Shown one piece after another: positions 49,262 to 59,297 of a stretch of 64,000 bases of DNA. A program made the translations under genes and the position numbers. The first letter of the stretch is position 1, and every line of letters starts with the position of its first letter. The DNA is taken from contig JAUDYN010000014.1 in the NCBI GenBank assembly GCA_030407005.1, positions 124,001-188,000 of the forward strand, in the 5' to 3' direction. The stretch comes from Desarmillaria ectypa (lineage: Eukaryota; Basidiomycota; Agaricomycetes; Agaricales; Physalacriaceae). Under the pieces are notes generated by a model. That model did no database searches. It saw nothing but the letters and a program-made list of their open reading frames with translations, and had not been told where the DNA came from.

Positions 49262-49275
49262 TTAAACAAGAGATA
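49262..49275 (+). promoter_or_regulatory. Self-complementary primer-binding site of element B
   Basis: TTAAACAAGAGATA directly abuts the LTR and is the exact complement of TATCTCTTGTTTAA at 49106-49119 in the LTR (14 of 14). No tRNA-like TGG start is present. Confidence 0.85.
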
Positions 49276-49292
49276 ACCTTTTCCACTTCTTC

Positions 49293-50474
49293 ATGCCCAA
49301 AGAAGATCAGAACCACCAAGAACCCCAAACTGTCTCGCTCAGCATCGCCATCAGCGGCACCATCTTATTAACCTTCTTTATGGTCCTCACCGTATTAATT
49401 TACAAGGAAGAAATCTGGATGCTTCTCAGGCAGAGGCATGTTCAACAACCCACCTCACCCCCCCGACCTCTCCGACATCCAGACCATGTCCTTCCCTGGG
49501 AGCTATCCCCTGTCCAACTGGGAGAATGAGTGATGATACCACTCATCCGCCCTCATCCCTGGTTCACAATTGCCTCCTCCTCTGAGGGGAGTTCAGATTC
49601 GAGGCCCCTGACTCCCAGGCCCTCCTCTGCCCACATACATAATGCGTGAGCAGTCCTCCTCTGGTACAGGATGGAATGACCCACCATCGCACTGGAGTGA
49701 CCAACAGCTGCACACACTGTGGCCCAAGAATACGTGTGGGACATTTGGCTTGCACTTGACAATCCCCTGCCCGCATACCCCGGCCCACCCCCTCGTCCCC
49801 CAACCCCCGCCCTTCACCAGCAACACTGGCATGTACGATCTTGCTCGCCCTCCCCAGACAGTGACAATGGGTCCTTCCACGGACCCTGAAACCCTGACGA
49901 TCCTGCCATAGATCGAAACCACCCTTACAGCCCCTGGGGCTGTGAAGTATGGCCTGAGGAAGGAGAGTCGATCTCCCTCTCCTCCCTCCCCGTCATCAAA
50001 ATCTCTGATGATGAGTCTGACGACACCCCAGTCCCAGTCCCTCCCCATGCCCCCAATGACCCCTTCAACCCAAATGGGGGGGACTTCATCTGGCCCGACC
50101 TCTCCGAGGTTGACAGATGACTTTTTGGTCCCTTCTGGACTGCTGTGTGGGAAGTCCAATGAAGAGACATTGAAGCCCACGATCTCTGGGAAGAGCCCAG
50201 AATCGAAATGGATGAGTAGTTAGCACTCAACCGAGGAGACCCCATTTGGGTCCCAATCAATGGCCCCAGCAGGGCCAACATTGTTGCCGCCCGGATTCAT
50301 GCCAACTGCGAACCGGAGCATATTCTGCCCCTCTGCAGGGGATGTATTTCCAGGGCTTCGGCCCCGAGATCCAGTGGAGCAGCAGGAACTGGAGAGAACC
50401 CTCCAGCACTTATGGAGGCTGGAGGTGGCAAGAGAGGAGTGACTGGGGACAAGAGGCCCTGTATAATACTTTAA
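49293..50474 (+). pseudogene. Leader frame (ORF0) of element B with N-terminal membrane segment
   Basis: ATG 49293 opens MPKEDQNHQEPQTVSLSIAI then SGTILLTFFMVLTVLIYKEE, a clear single membrane-spanning helix at about residues 17-38. Reading on in the same frame past stops gives HPDHVLPW, QEYVWDIWLALDNPLPAYPG, then an acidic Pro/Ser-rich region (IKISDDESDDTPVPVP, FIWPDLSEVD) and RGDPIWVPINGPS, ending at 50474. The same order, in the same relative frame, is found in element C (59298-60262). The first intact stretch is 78 codons. The product is unlike any Gag, protease or envelope I recognise. It is placed before, and overlaps, the capsid frame. Most stops here are TGA, fewer TAG, consistent with CpG decay. 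Confidence 0.7.
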
Positions 50475-53421
50475 CCTACAATACAGGTTACTATGGTGGG
50501 CTGGACTATCACCAGCCCCAATACGAAATCTATCCAGATCACCCACTGGATACTCCGGTTGCAAACCCATGACCATTACCCGACTCGCCCCTGCATCATA
50601 GGGCGCATCACTAAGGATACTACCCTTATTAGGGTGGTAGTCTTCTCTTCACAGGGGTGGGAGAAGAAATGGAAGCTGAAGGAGCCCCTGCAGGAAACGC
50701 CACTGCAGGGGCATCAAGAACCCCTGCCATGGCAGAAGAAATCCATCAGCAGATGAAAACCATGCTGATGGAGAAGGAACGGCACATCACGGAGATGCAT
50801 GAAGAACTCGACAGGGAGGAGTCTGCCCACAAGATGATGACAGACTATCTCCGGGATCAAGAAAAGGGGAAGGAACCAGAAAGGGAAAGACTGTCAGGTG
50901 AGCCACCAAGAGGCCACCTGGGTTACAGGCCGGATCGTTATTTGATCCCAAGACCACCCCCCAGCTAGGGTCCTCCAGACCCTATCCCAAATCCTGTCAG
51001 GAATGCCACTGCTGATGCCCCTTATCTAGGCATCAAGCCAACCCTTGTCAAGGTCCCCGCCCCATTCAAAGGGGATCATGATGACATTGAGTGCTTCATA
51101 GGTGATTGCATCACCTACTTTGAAGTGTTCTGTCATTATTTCCAGGTGCCATTGCATCTGGTACTATTCGCGACATCTCACTTCGAGGGCACTACCAAGG
51201 ACTGGTGGGTCTATAAGAGACCCAAATACTGGGTTGGAGATGCCTTTGATGGCACCGCCACCCACTTCAGATACTCCGACTGGGCCGACTTCGTCGACCT
51301 AGTCACAAGGCAATTTTGGGATTCCGCTGATGTGCTTGGTAACGGCGAGTGACAAAAGAATTAGGGAATGGCAATGAACACCAATCACACTAAACCTCTT
51401 ACTACTCTACACTTAATCACCAATATTGAATTCGGGTGGTTTCGAGTACGATGGAAGCACTCTGCAGACTTCAATAATCAAGTACAATTGTCTTAAAGAC
51501 GTTTTATTTGTTACTAGTGAGTTTATACAAAGTACTACTCGTACTAGTGGGGTGGGTAAGACACAATTGGATAAGAGTGACTTGGTTTGAGCTACTGCGC
51601 TCGTTCTGACTGAAACTGCTTCAGACTGGTGGTGCTCTTGGCCCTATACTGCTTCCTACAAGTGATAAACACTTGACCAGTCGCACTCTTGGCTGACTAG
51701 TGGTGCTCTTGGCCTAAGAATAAACTGATGGCACTCTTGGCCCTATACTGCTTCCTACAAGTGATAAACACTTGACTAGCCGCACTCTTGGCTAACTAGT
51801 GGCGCTCTTGGCCTAAGAATAAACTATAACTCTGAGAACTTTGCTTGAACTAACTTCAAAACACTCCGGACCTTTGCAGGACACAACAGTGACTCTAATG
51901 GACTTCAATTCAATGCAATTCTATGGGTGACTTAGCGACTATTAATCACTTCATCGAGGTTAAGCACAAAAGCCTTTAATTGGGGACACCAGTTACTACC
52001 AGTGAGGGCTCAACTGCGGGGATGGCTTGCCTGGTTTGCACGAGCGCCCATCCCACTACTTATATACTACTGAGGCAAAACTATAAATATCATCTGGGTA
52101 TAGGGTATATTGGTAAGGATTTCTTGGCTAGTCATGAATAATGGTGAATAATCACACAATAGTCGGTCTAGTCTGTTTTCTTTTCAAATATTCGGTCTAG
52201 AGACTCCACAGTTGGTCTTTCCGCACCCTTGGCACAACTACATGCCCTAGTAACGCGGTTATATGGATATCCAGATATTGGTGCCTGTAACAGCTATCCG
52301 ATCATGATTGAGGGTGCAGTCCAGCTCCACTAGCATCGATCATAAGAGATCTATATCGAAATAGTCAGATCTGGGCTCAAGGTTAATCCATTCCTAATTT
52401 ATTTCTAAGTCCTGTTTCAAGATTGCCATGTGACTAGTTATCCTGACTTAGGTGTTTATGCCCAGTCTGGGCTGCTAGTGACAGAACTTCATAAGATCTG
52501 TGTACTCTGCTCCTGGTTTTTGTGTGCTAGTAGTATCCTTCATTTGCTAGTGGCTGTATTTCACTTAGTCCTGCTAGCATTCGAGTTACTAGTCTGGTTG
52601 GCTGGTAGATTTAACCCACTAATGGTGTTGCATCTAAGTCCTGGCTCTACCAGTTGCTTACTGCTTTTAACTATCAGCTCGAAGCCTCAGCTATAGTCCT
52701 CTATGTATCACTAGTATAGGATAGATGTGCAATAGTATTGTTACAAAATCGCAAAATCTAGGTGTGAATGCATAGACGGCATATCACTGCCATCGAGGAG
52801 ATCCACGAAAAGCACATGTTCGACTTGCACATGGGAGCACAGCCCACCTCCCATTATTTCCAGAAGCTTGAGGAAGAAGCCAAGCTAGCAGGCTGAAGGA
52901 CTGATGAAGCCAAATGAGGTGCAATGGTGAAGGCAGTGCGACTAGGAGTTCCTAGTTTGTACATGACCTTCATCTCCAACATGGGTGTGAATATTCCATG
53001 CTCATATCCAGAGTGGAAGGAACACATCCTCCAGATGTATGAAGAGAGACAGCAGAAGTGGGTCTTTGACCAGACCACCAGTATGCCTCAGGATAGCCAG
53101 AAGCAGGGCCTGCATCCCCAACAACAGCAGCCCAGTGGCAAGAACACTGCTGGGGCGACAAGTTCCTCAGCTCCAAAGCCGACTGCTGGGAGTGGAGGAA
53201 CCAGTCGCGATGCTGGAACTGGTAAGTGGACGATGTATGGAGGGGCGGGGAAGCCCATGGACCTAGACTGGCAGAAGGCCAAGGGGCGCTGCTTTAGGTG
53301 CAATGAGAAGGGGCACCTGAGCAGAAACTGCCCTACAAAAGAGAAGAATATGGTGCAATATGTGGGGCCCACTGATGCAGTGGTGCTGAGCACCTCAAAG
53401 GTTGAGGAAGTAAAAGAGTAG
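50260..53421 (+). pseudogene. Gag of element B, split by a 1.46-kb insertion
   Basis: The frame begins near a conserved ATG overlapping ORF0. It passes through a Tyr/Trp/Gly-rich region (YNTGYYGGLDYHQPQYE) and a short coiled coil (50738-50870, MKTMLMEKERHITEMHEEL). The Retrotrans_gag-type capsid follows (FATSHFEGTTKDWWVYKRP). It is interrupted at 51328-52786 and resumes with EEIHEKHMFDLHMG, FISNMGVNIPCSYPEW and a CCHC knuckle, CFRCNEKGHLSRNC (53290-53331). It ends GTAAAAGAGTAG. Internal stops and a frame shift make it non-functional. Its role would be to form the particle and package RNA. Confidence 0.85.
51328..52786 (+). mobile_element. 1.46-kb TGAT...ATCA insertion element (copy 2) inside gag
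   Basis: It is nearly colinear with 19342-20702 in reverse complement. Ends are TGATGTGC and GCATATCA; flanks are CCGC (51324-51327) and CTGC (52787-52790), a 4-bp duplication with one CpG transition. It is about 100 bp longer than copy 1, mainly because of an internal tandem duplication near 51655-51835 (two CTCTTGGCCCTATACTGC blocks). A TATATA box lies near 52060. No protein function is evident. Confidence 0.82.
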
Positions 53422-53465
53422 GGCATCAAGGGTTCAATTCCCCTTGCTCGCCCAAGTCTCAAGGT

Positions 53466-56400
53466 ATGTCCTCAGTTTCCACGGGTCGGACTGACTATTA
53501 TGAAAATAGACTATTATGTATGAAAAAGAATATATCTATGACTTCACAGAAGCCAAAGACCAATCAAGAATCAACAAGAAAAAACAGGTATGTCATCCTC
53601 CTAGAAGACGCTGACACAGATATCTGTAGTGACAACTCCCGAGCCTCTGATGAACTGGAGCGGGACTTGCCAGATGGTGCTGGCACCACAACAAAGTCCA
53701 ATGAGCAGAGCTCACTGGATATGCTGCTGAGCACACAGTGACAGGCAGGGACCAGTAGGCAGGACTCCCTCAGGCCTCCCAGAAGTCCGACCGTCCCAGT
53801 ACCCTCCTCGAGTGGAGGGGCAAGCCCACCAGTTCCGCCAGGGTCAGTGGAGGACCAGGACAGTGCCTCTAACCAAGGCCAGGACTGATGCCCTGGACAA
53901 ACTGGTCCGGGGAGTGGAAAACTTGATGAAGCTGAGTACCAAACCAGACCAGTAAGTCACAGGATCAAAGCCAACAGGAAGGAAGTCGCTAGCACCCAGG
54001 TGATAAAAAGGGGGCAGGATTACCCAAACCAGAATGGTGCAGGATGCAAATGTGTGAAGGTTGCCTTAGGCACTAGCTGGGAGTCAATGACCAAGGAAAT
54101 TCAAACTCCATCGCGAGTGGTGCTGGCCAAAGAAAACAGGGACATTGACCAGGGATATGAAAGCAAGCTGGCTGACAAATTCCCATCAGCAGCTGTGTCC
54201 CATCAGGAGGAAGCTGCTAGCGCCCAGGTGGTAAAAAGAGGGCATTTCAGCAGGACCACCATCATCAAAGTACCCGATGAGGAAGATGACATGGCTTTTA
54301 GGATGTGGCAAGCCAGTCAATCCAAAGCCAGTACCCCGATACCTAGAACACAGGAAAACCAGACCACTGACCTTCTGAATACAAGGGGAAGTGTCAAACC
54401 CGATGCCCACCTTAACAAGGGGGTATCAATCGCTTCCGAATGCATGGGGAAGCAGAATGACTTCCAATGGTTCAGACCATTTGAGATCAACTGGACATTG
54501 CGCACAGTTCGCAACTCCAAGAATTTGGCAGTTGCCAAGGCAGTTCTCTCCATCTGGATACACCCCAAATAACTTGGAGAAATCGATGATGAGCTTATCC
54601 AAAGCTTAAAGATGGGAGGGAGTATAGCCTGAGAACAGCTCTTTGAACTACACAAACCGATCTGCTATATCCACAGTACCAAAAGCTCAGGCCGAGACTT
54701 TTTGGTGAATATCCAGCTTTCCCCATGTACCAGGAAACAGATGTTGACAACTCAAGCATTGTTGGATAGTGGCTGTACAGGCAGCTCTATCAATCGAACT
54801 TATGTCCAACAACACCGGTTGGACACCAGGAAGGCCACTGCCCCTATACCAGTCTATAATGCCGACAGAACGCGCAACAAGGCAGGGGACATTACAGAAT
54901 TCGTGGAACTCTGAATGACCATTGGAGACCATAGCGAATGAATTGACCTTGCAGTCACTGACTTGGGTTCCAAGACCATGTACTTGGGCCACAACTGGCT
55001 TAAATGCCATAACCCTTTCGTCAACTGGAAGATGGGAACCTTGACATTTGGACGATGTCAGTGTGTTCAGAACCATTTTACTCTGCCAGATGCAGATGGA
55101 GAAGATTGATGGGACAAAGAGCTCAAGGAAGGAGAAAGTATTCTTGCAGTCAACATGCAAGAAGAAATTATCCTTCGTGCTGTCCATCATGCAAATGAAT
55201 TGGCCGCAGCAGCCAATGCTGAAAAACCAAAACAGACATTTGAGGAGCTCATGCCTCCTCAGTATCAGAGCTTTAGAGACTTATTCTCTAAAGAAAGCTT
55301 TGACAAACTACCAGAAAGAAGACCCTGGGACCATGCAATCGAATTGGTCCCCAACGCGAAATCTACCTTGGATTGCAAGGTGTACCCACTCAACCAAAAT
55401 GAGCAAGAACAATTAGACAAGTTCTTAGATGAGAACTTAGACTCGGGATGCATCCGTCCCTCGAAATCTCCCTTCGCCTCCCCTTTCTTCTTTGTCAAGA
55501 AAAAGGATGGCTCTCTACAACCAGTTCAGGATTACTGAAAGCTGAACGAAATGATGATTAAAAATTGTTATCCCCTTCCCTTGATCTCTGAACTTATTGA
55601 CAAGTTGTGTGGAGCCAAGTATTTCTCCAAGTTGGATGTTCAATGGGGATACAACAATGTCCATATTCAAGATGGAGACGAAGAAAAGGCCGTGTTCAGA
55701 ACCAACCGAGGACTCTTTGAGCCAACGGTCATGTTCTTCAGGCTCATGAACTCACCAGCCACATTCCAGTGGATGATGAATGATATATTCAAGGATTTGA
55801 TCGCTGGAGGAAAAGTTACAATTTACCTCAATGACATCCTCATATTTATGAAATCCTTGTCTGAACATTGAGACATAGTATGACAAGTGCTCCAATGTCT
55901 CCGAGAGAACAAGTTGTTCCTCAAAGCTGAAAAATGCGAGTTTGAAGTACTCGAAACTGAATACCTCAGGGTCATCATTAGTGAAGACGCTATTTGTATG
56001 GACCCAGTCAAGATCATGGGCATAGCAGAATGGCCCACTTCTACAAAGAAAAAGGAACTACAGTCCTTCTTAGGATTCACAAACTTCTATTGGAAGTTTA
56101 TCAAGGACTACTCCAAAATAGTATGTCCCCTTACTCAGCTAACCAGGAAGGTAGACTGGACATGGGGACCCAATCAAGAACAAGCATTTAAACAACTCAA
56201 GAAGTTGATGATGACAAATGTAGTTCTCATGATCCCTTCCAATGAGGGAAAGTTCTGAGTAGAAGCTGATGCTAGCGATGGTGCTATCGGTGCTGTTCTC
56301 AGTCAGGAAAAGGATGGCAAATGGAGACCAGTGGCCTTCATGTCCAAAGCACTCACCGTCACTGAGCGCAATTATGAGATATATGACAAGGAGTTGCTAG

Positions 56401-58369
56401 CAATCATGCTAGCACTCAAAGAATGGCATCATTACCTCATGGGCACCAAAGAGACCATTGAGATCTGGACCGACCACCAGAATCTCCAATACTTCCGAAA
56501 ACCTCAGAAGTTGAACCGCTGACAAGCTCGGTGGGTTACTGAATTAGTGGAATACGACTTTGTTCTTCAACACAAAGCTGGAACCGCAAATCAGAAGGCT
56601 GATCTTCTCAGTCGATGAGATGATCATGATCAGGGAAAGGAAGACAATCAGAACGTGATTGTTCTTTCCCCCAAACATTTTTGGGCATTGATATTGCCCA
56701 CAACCAAGGAACGACTCACACGTATAAGAGACACAACATGACAGAAGGAACAGTGGGAGCATGGGATTGAGAAATCCCTTAATCATGAATGAGGAATCAC
56801 TCAGGACAACGAACTCCTATGGTACGATGGACGGGTCTATATTCCCAATGACCCTATTCTATGTGGTGAGATCATATCACAGCCGGACATCCAGGAATCG
56901 CCAAGACCAAGGAACTTGTCCTTCGCAAATATTGGTGGCCAAAGATGAAAAAAGACATCAAGTCCTACATCAAGGGATGTGAGACTTGTCAACAAACGAA
57001 GAGTGACACACAAGCCAAGGTGGCCCCTCTTCACCCGAATGCAATACCTGACACTCCATGGACCCATATCTCAGTCGACATGGTCACCGGACTTCCGGAA
57101 TCAGAAGGATGCGATGCACTACTAGTCATTGTGGACTGCTTTTCCAAGAACATCCTTTTAATTCCATGCAACAAGGAGTTATCAGCTGAAGGATGGGCAT
57201 TGATACTTCGCAACCATGTATACACAAAACATGGAATGCCACAGGTGGTCATATCAGACAGAGGACCACAGTTCATTTCAGCATTCATAAAGGAACTCTA
57301 CCAAATGCTGAACATCATGCAAAACACATCAATGGCATACCATCCTCAGACAGATGGACAGACAGAGAGAGTCAACCAGGAGGTTGAAAAATACCTTTGG
57401 ATCTTTGTCAACTATTGACAGACAGACTGGGTAGCATGGTTACCCCTCGCTGAATTTGCCCACAATAATTGAATTCACTCCACAACAGGCAAAAGCCCCT
57501 TCATGGTCCTATATGGATGCAATCCCAGACTCATTCCAGAGTCAATCCAGAAAACCAGCTTCACGAATCCCACAGCTGTAGACTTCACAGAAACTATGGC
57601 CAAGGTCCATAAGGAAGTTCATGATGCCTTGGAAAAGGCAGCAGCACAAATGAAGGTGCAATACAACAAAAGAAAACAGACTCCATGGGAGTATCAAGTC
57701 AGAGACAAGGTATGGCTTGATACTGCCAACCTTCATCTTCCCAGACCAAAGAAAAAGCTCGACGACAAGCAAACAGGACCATTCAAGATCATCAAAAAAT
57801 TGGGAGCAGCAGCATACAAGTTGAAACTGCCGCCCCATTGGAAGATTCATCCCCAGTTCAACGAGAAACTGTTAACCCCTTATGTTGAACCCTCATTCCC
57901 AAACCAACAGTTGCCGCCACCTCCTCCTCCAGACCTCATCGATGGCCAAGAAGAATATGAAATTGAAGAAGTCTTGGATTCACGCACCAGAAAGGTATGA
58001 TCCAAGTAAGGACAACCATCTAGGGAAGTCATGGACTATCTAGTCAAGTGGAAAGGATGGACCCATGAGCACAATTCATAGGTTTGAGAGAACGAGATGA
58101 CGAACGCCTTGGAAGCAATCCAAGAGTATCAGGACAGCATAAACCATGCCATATACACTCCAAAAATCACAACCAAGAACAAGATAGTGGTCAAGATACT
58201 GGACCACAAATATTCGGAACATGGCGATGTAGCCTACCTCGCTAAAAGAAAAGATGGATATACGAAATGGATCATCAACCCAGACAAGAATGTGTGGAAA
58301 AACCTGATTGATCAGTACTGGATCAGTCAAATCACAACACAGTACGACACCCCTTTGGAAGAGCCTTAG
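53466..58369 (+). pseudogene. Pol of element B: protease, RT, RNase H, integrase, double chromodomain
   Basis: Nearly the whole region reads in one frame, interrupted mostly by TGA codons. Protease: LLDSGCTGSSINR (about 54755). [36 protein letters not shown], active box YLNDILIF (55824-55835; YLDD expected). RNase H: VEADASDGAIGAVLSQ, TDHQNLQYF. Integrase: a single frame shift near 56860-56885 falls in the zinc-binding part (GHPGIAKTKELVLRKYWWPK and CETCQQTK are in the new frame). The catalytic core has VDMV, VISDRGPQF and TDGQTERVNQE. The tail has a chromodomain (YEIEEVLDSRTRKV, then YLVKWKGW). A second module (VVKILDHKYSEHGDVAYLAK, then LIDQYW) ends at 58369. It is a chromovirus polyprotein, dead in this copy. 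Confidence 0.93.
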
Positions 58370-58388
58370 CAGTTGGGACGACTGCTTT

Positions 58389-58401
58389 AACAAGGGGGTA
58401 A
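58389..58401 (+). promoter_or_regulatory. Polypurine tract of element B
   Basis: AACAAGGGGGTAA lies immediately before the 3' LTR. The same tract, AACAAGGGGGATAA, precedes the 3' LTR of element A. It is the expected plus-strand primer. Confidence 0.8.
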
Positions 58402-58826
58402 TGTTACAATTTTTCTATTTTATCTTATCTTATCTGAGTCATAACCATGACTCAGCCATCTAATCTATTCAAGAATCCGACTCATATCCAGCTATTCGCC
58501 AGTTACAACCCTTGTTCTCACCGTCTGTCACCCCAGACACTCTCTATTGGTTCTATGATCCTCCTGGATCATCCTACTTCAACACCATTTGTGCATGGAC
58601 CGTAGTGTTTCATCTAATTATAACGCTGTAGAAATACTATATAAACAGAGTAAACTAGACAGTTATACTCTATCTCTTGTTTAAATTACAACCCTATACT
58701 TCTTGTTTGCACAACACAGAAGACTATCAGCTTCTATCTCTCAACTTGGGTGATCATTCAAACACATAATGGCCCAGAGAGATCAGCTGACTGTCTCAAG
58801 TCACATGCCCAAGTCGGTACCTAACA
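58402..58826 (+). repeat. 3' LTR of element B
   Basis: It differs from the 5' LTR at seven bases in five places, all transitions in a CpG context (TGTTATGA/TGTTACAA, CCCGG/CCTGG, ACTGTAG/ACCGTAG, GATTGTT/GATCATT, AGTTGG/AGTCGG). Confidence 0.95.
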
Positions 58827-58843
58827 TGCACAGCTATCTATTC

Positions 58844-59239
58844 TGTTATGATTTTTCCATTATCTTATCTTATCTTATCATATCCATGACACAGATTATC
58901 TTATCTCAGTCAGCATCAACACATTCACTAACAACCACCCCAGTTTCTATTGATTATTACCCCCATTTACTCTCATTGGCCTATGATCCATCTGACTTTG
59001 ACACTGTTCTCTCATGGATCATACTATTTCATCTATTAATAAACACTGTACTTTCAGTATATAAGTAGAGTAGTTTTCACTATTGTACTCTACCTTTTGA
59101 CTAAATTACATTCATATACCTTCTACTGCACTACACCAAAGACTGAGCCAAACTCTCAACATACAGGTGATTGCCTGAATGCAAGACAGCCCAGAGAGAA
59201 GCTTATGTCCCAAGTCACATGTTAGACAGGGCTGTAACA
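58844..59239 (+). repeat. 5' LTR of element C
   Basis: It starts TGTTATGATTTTTCC and ends CTGTAACA (396 bp). A TATATAAG box lies about 59058-59066, and ACCTTTTGACTAA follows at 59092-59104. Confidence 0.9.
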
Positions 59240-59252
59240 TTAGTCAAAAGGT
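59240..59252 (+). promoter_or_regulatory. Self-complementary primer-binding site of element C
   Basis: TTAGTCAAAAGGT directly follows the LTR and is the exact complement of ACCTTTTGACTAA at 59092-59104 within the LTR (13 of 13). Confidence 0.85.
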
Positions 59253-59297
59253 TCACCTCCTGCATCCTTTATGCTAGCCATAAAAGATGCACTGTGA

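Larger units (their letters stand above)
48837..58826 (+). mobile_element. Ty3/gypsy chromovirus B, full length (9.99 kb)
   Basis: Two 425-bp LTRs (48837-49261 and 58402-58826) begin TGTTA and end CTAACA. They differ at only seven bases. The 5-bp target duplication TGCAC flanks them (48832-48836 and 58827-58831). Between them lie a self-complementary primer site, a leader frame with a membrane segment, Gag, protease, RT/RNase H, integrase, two chromodomain-like modules and a polypurine tract. It is inactive: RT reads YLND, pol carries many TGA stops and one frame shift, and Gag is split by a 1.46-kb insertion. Confidence 0.96.

Noticed and set aside
49593..50180. Minus-strand frame of 195 codons inside element B
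   Set aside because: It is antisense to ORF0, Gly/Val/Arg-rich, with no counterpart in elements A or C.
53423..53452. tRNA 3'-half-like sequence (GGTTCAATTCC with a stem and GCTCGCCCA)
   Set aside because: No D-arm, anticodon arm or matching acceptor strand precedes it, and the same position is occupied in elements A and C by the gag-pol junction. It is kept as a junction hairpin, not a tRNA gene.
53466..58369. TGA used as a sense codon in the retrotransposons
   Set aside because: Host genes in the window use TGA and TAA/TAG as normal stops, and the TGA sites coincide with CpG-type changes at Arg or Trp codons. Decay explains them better.
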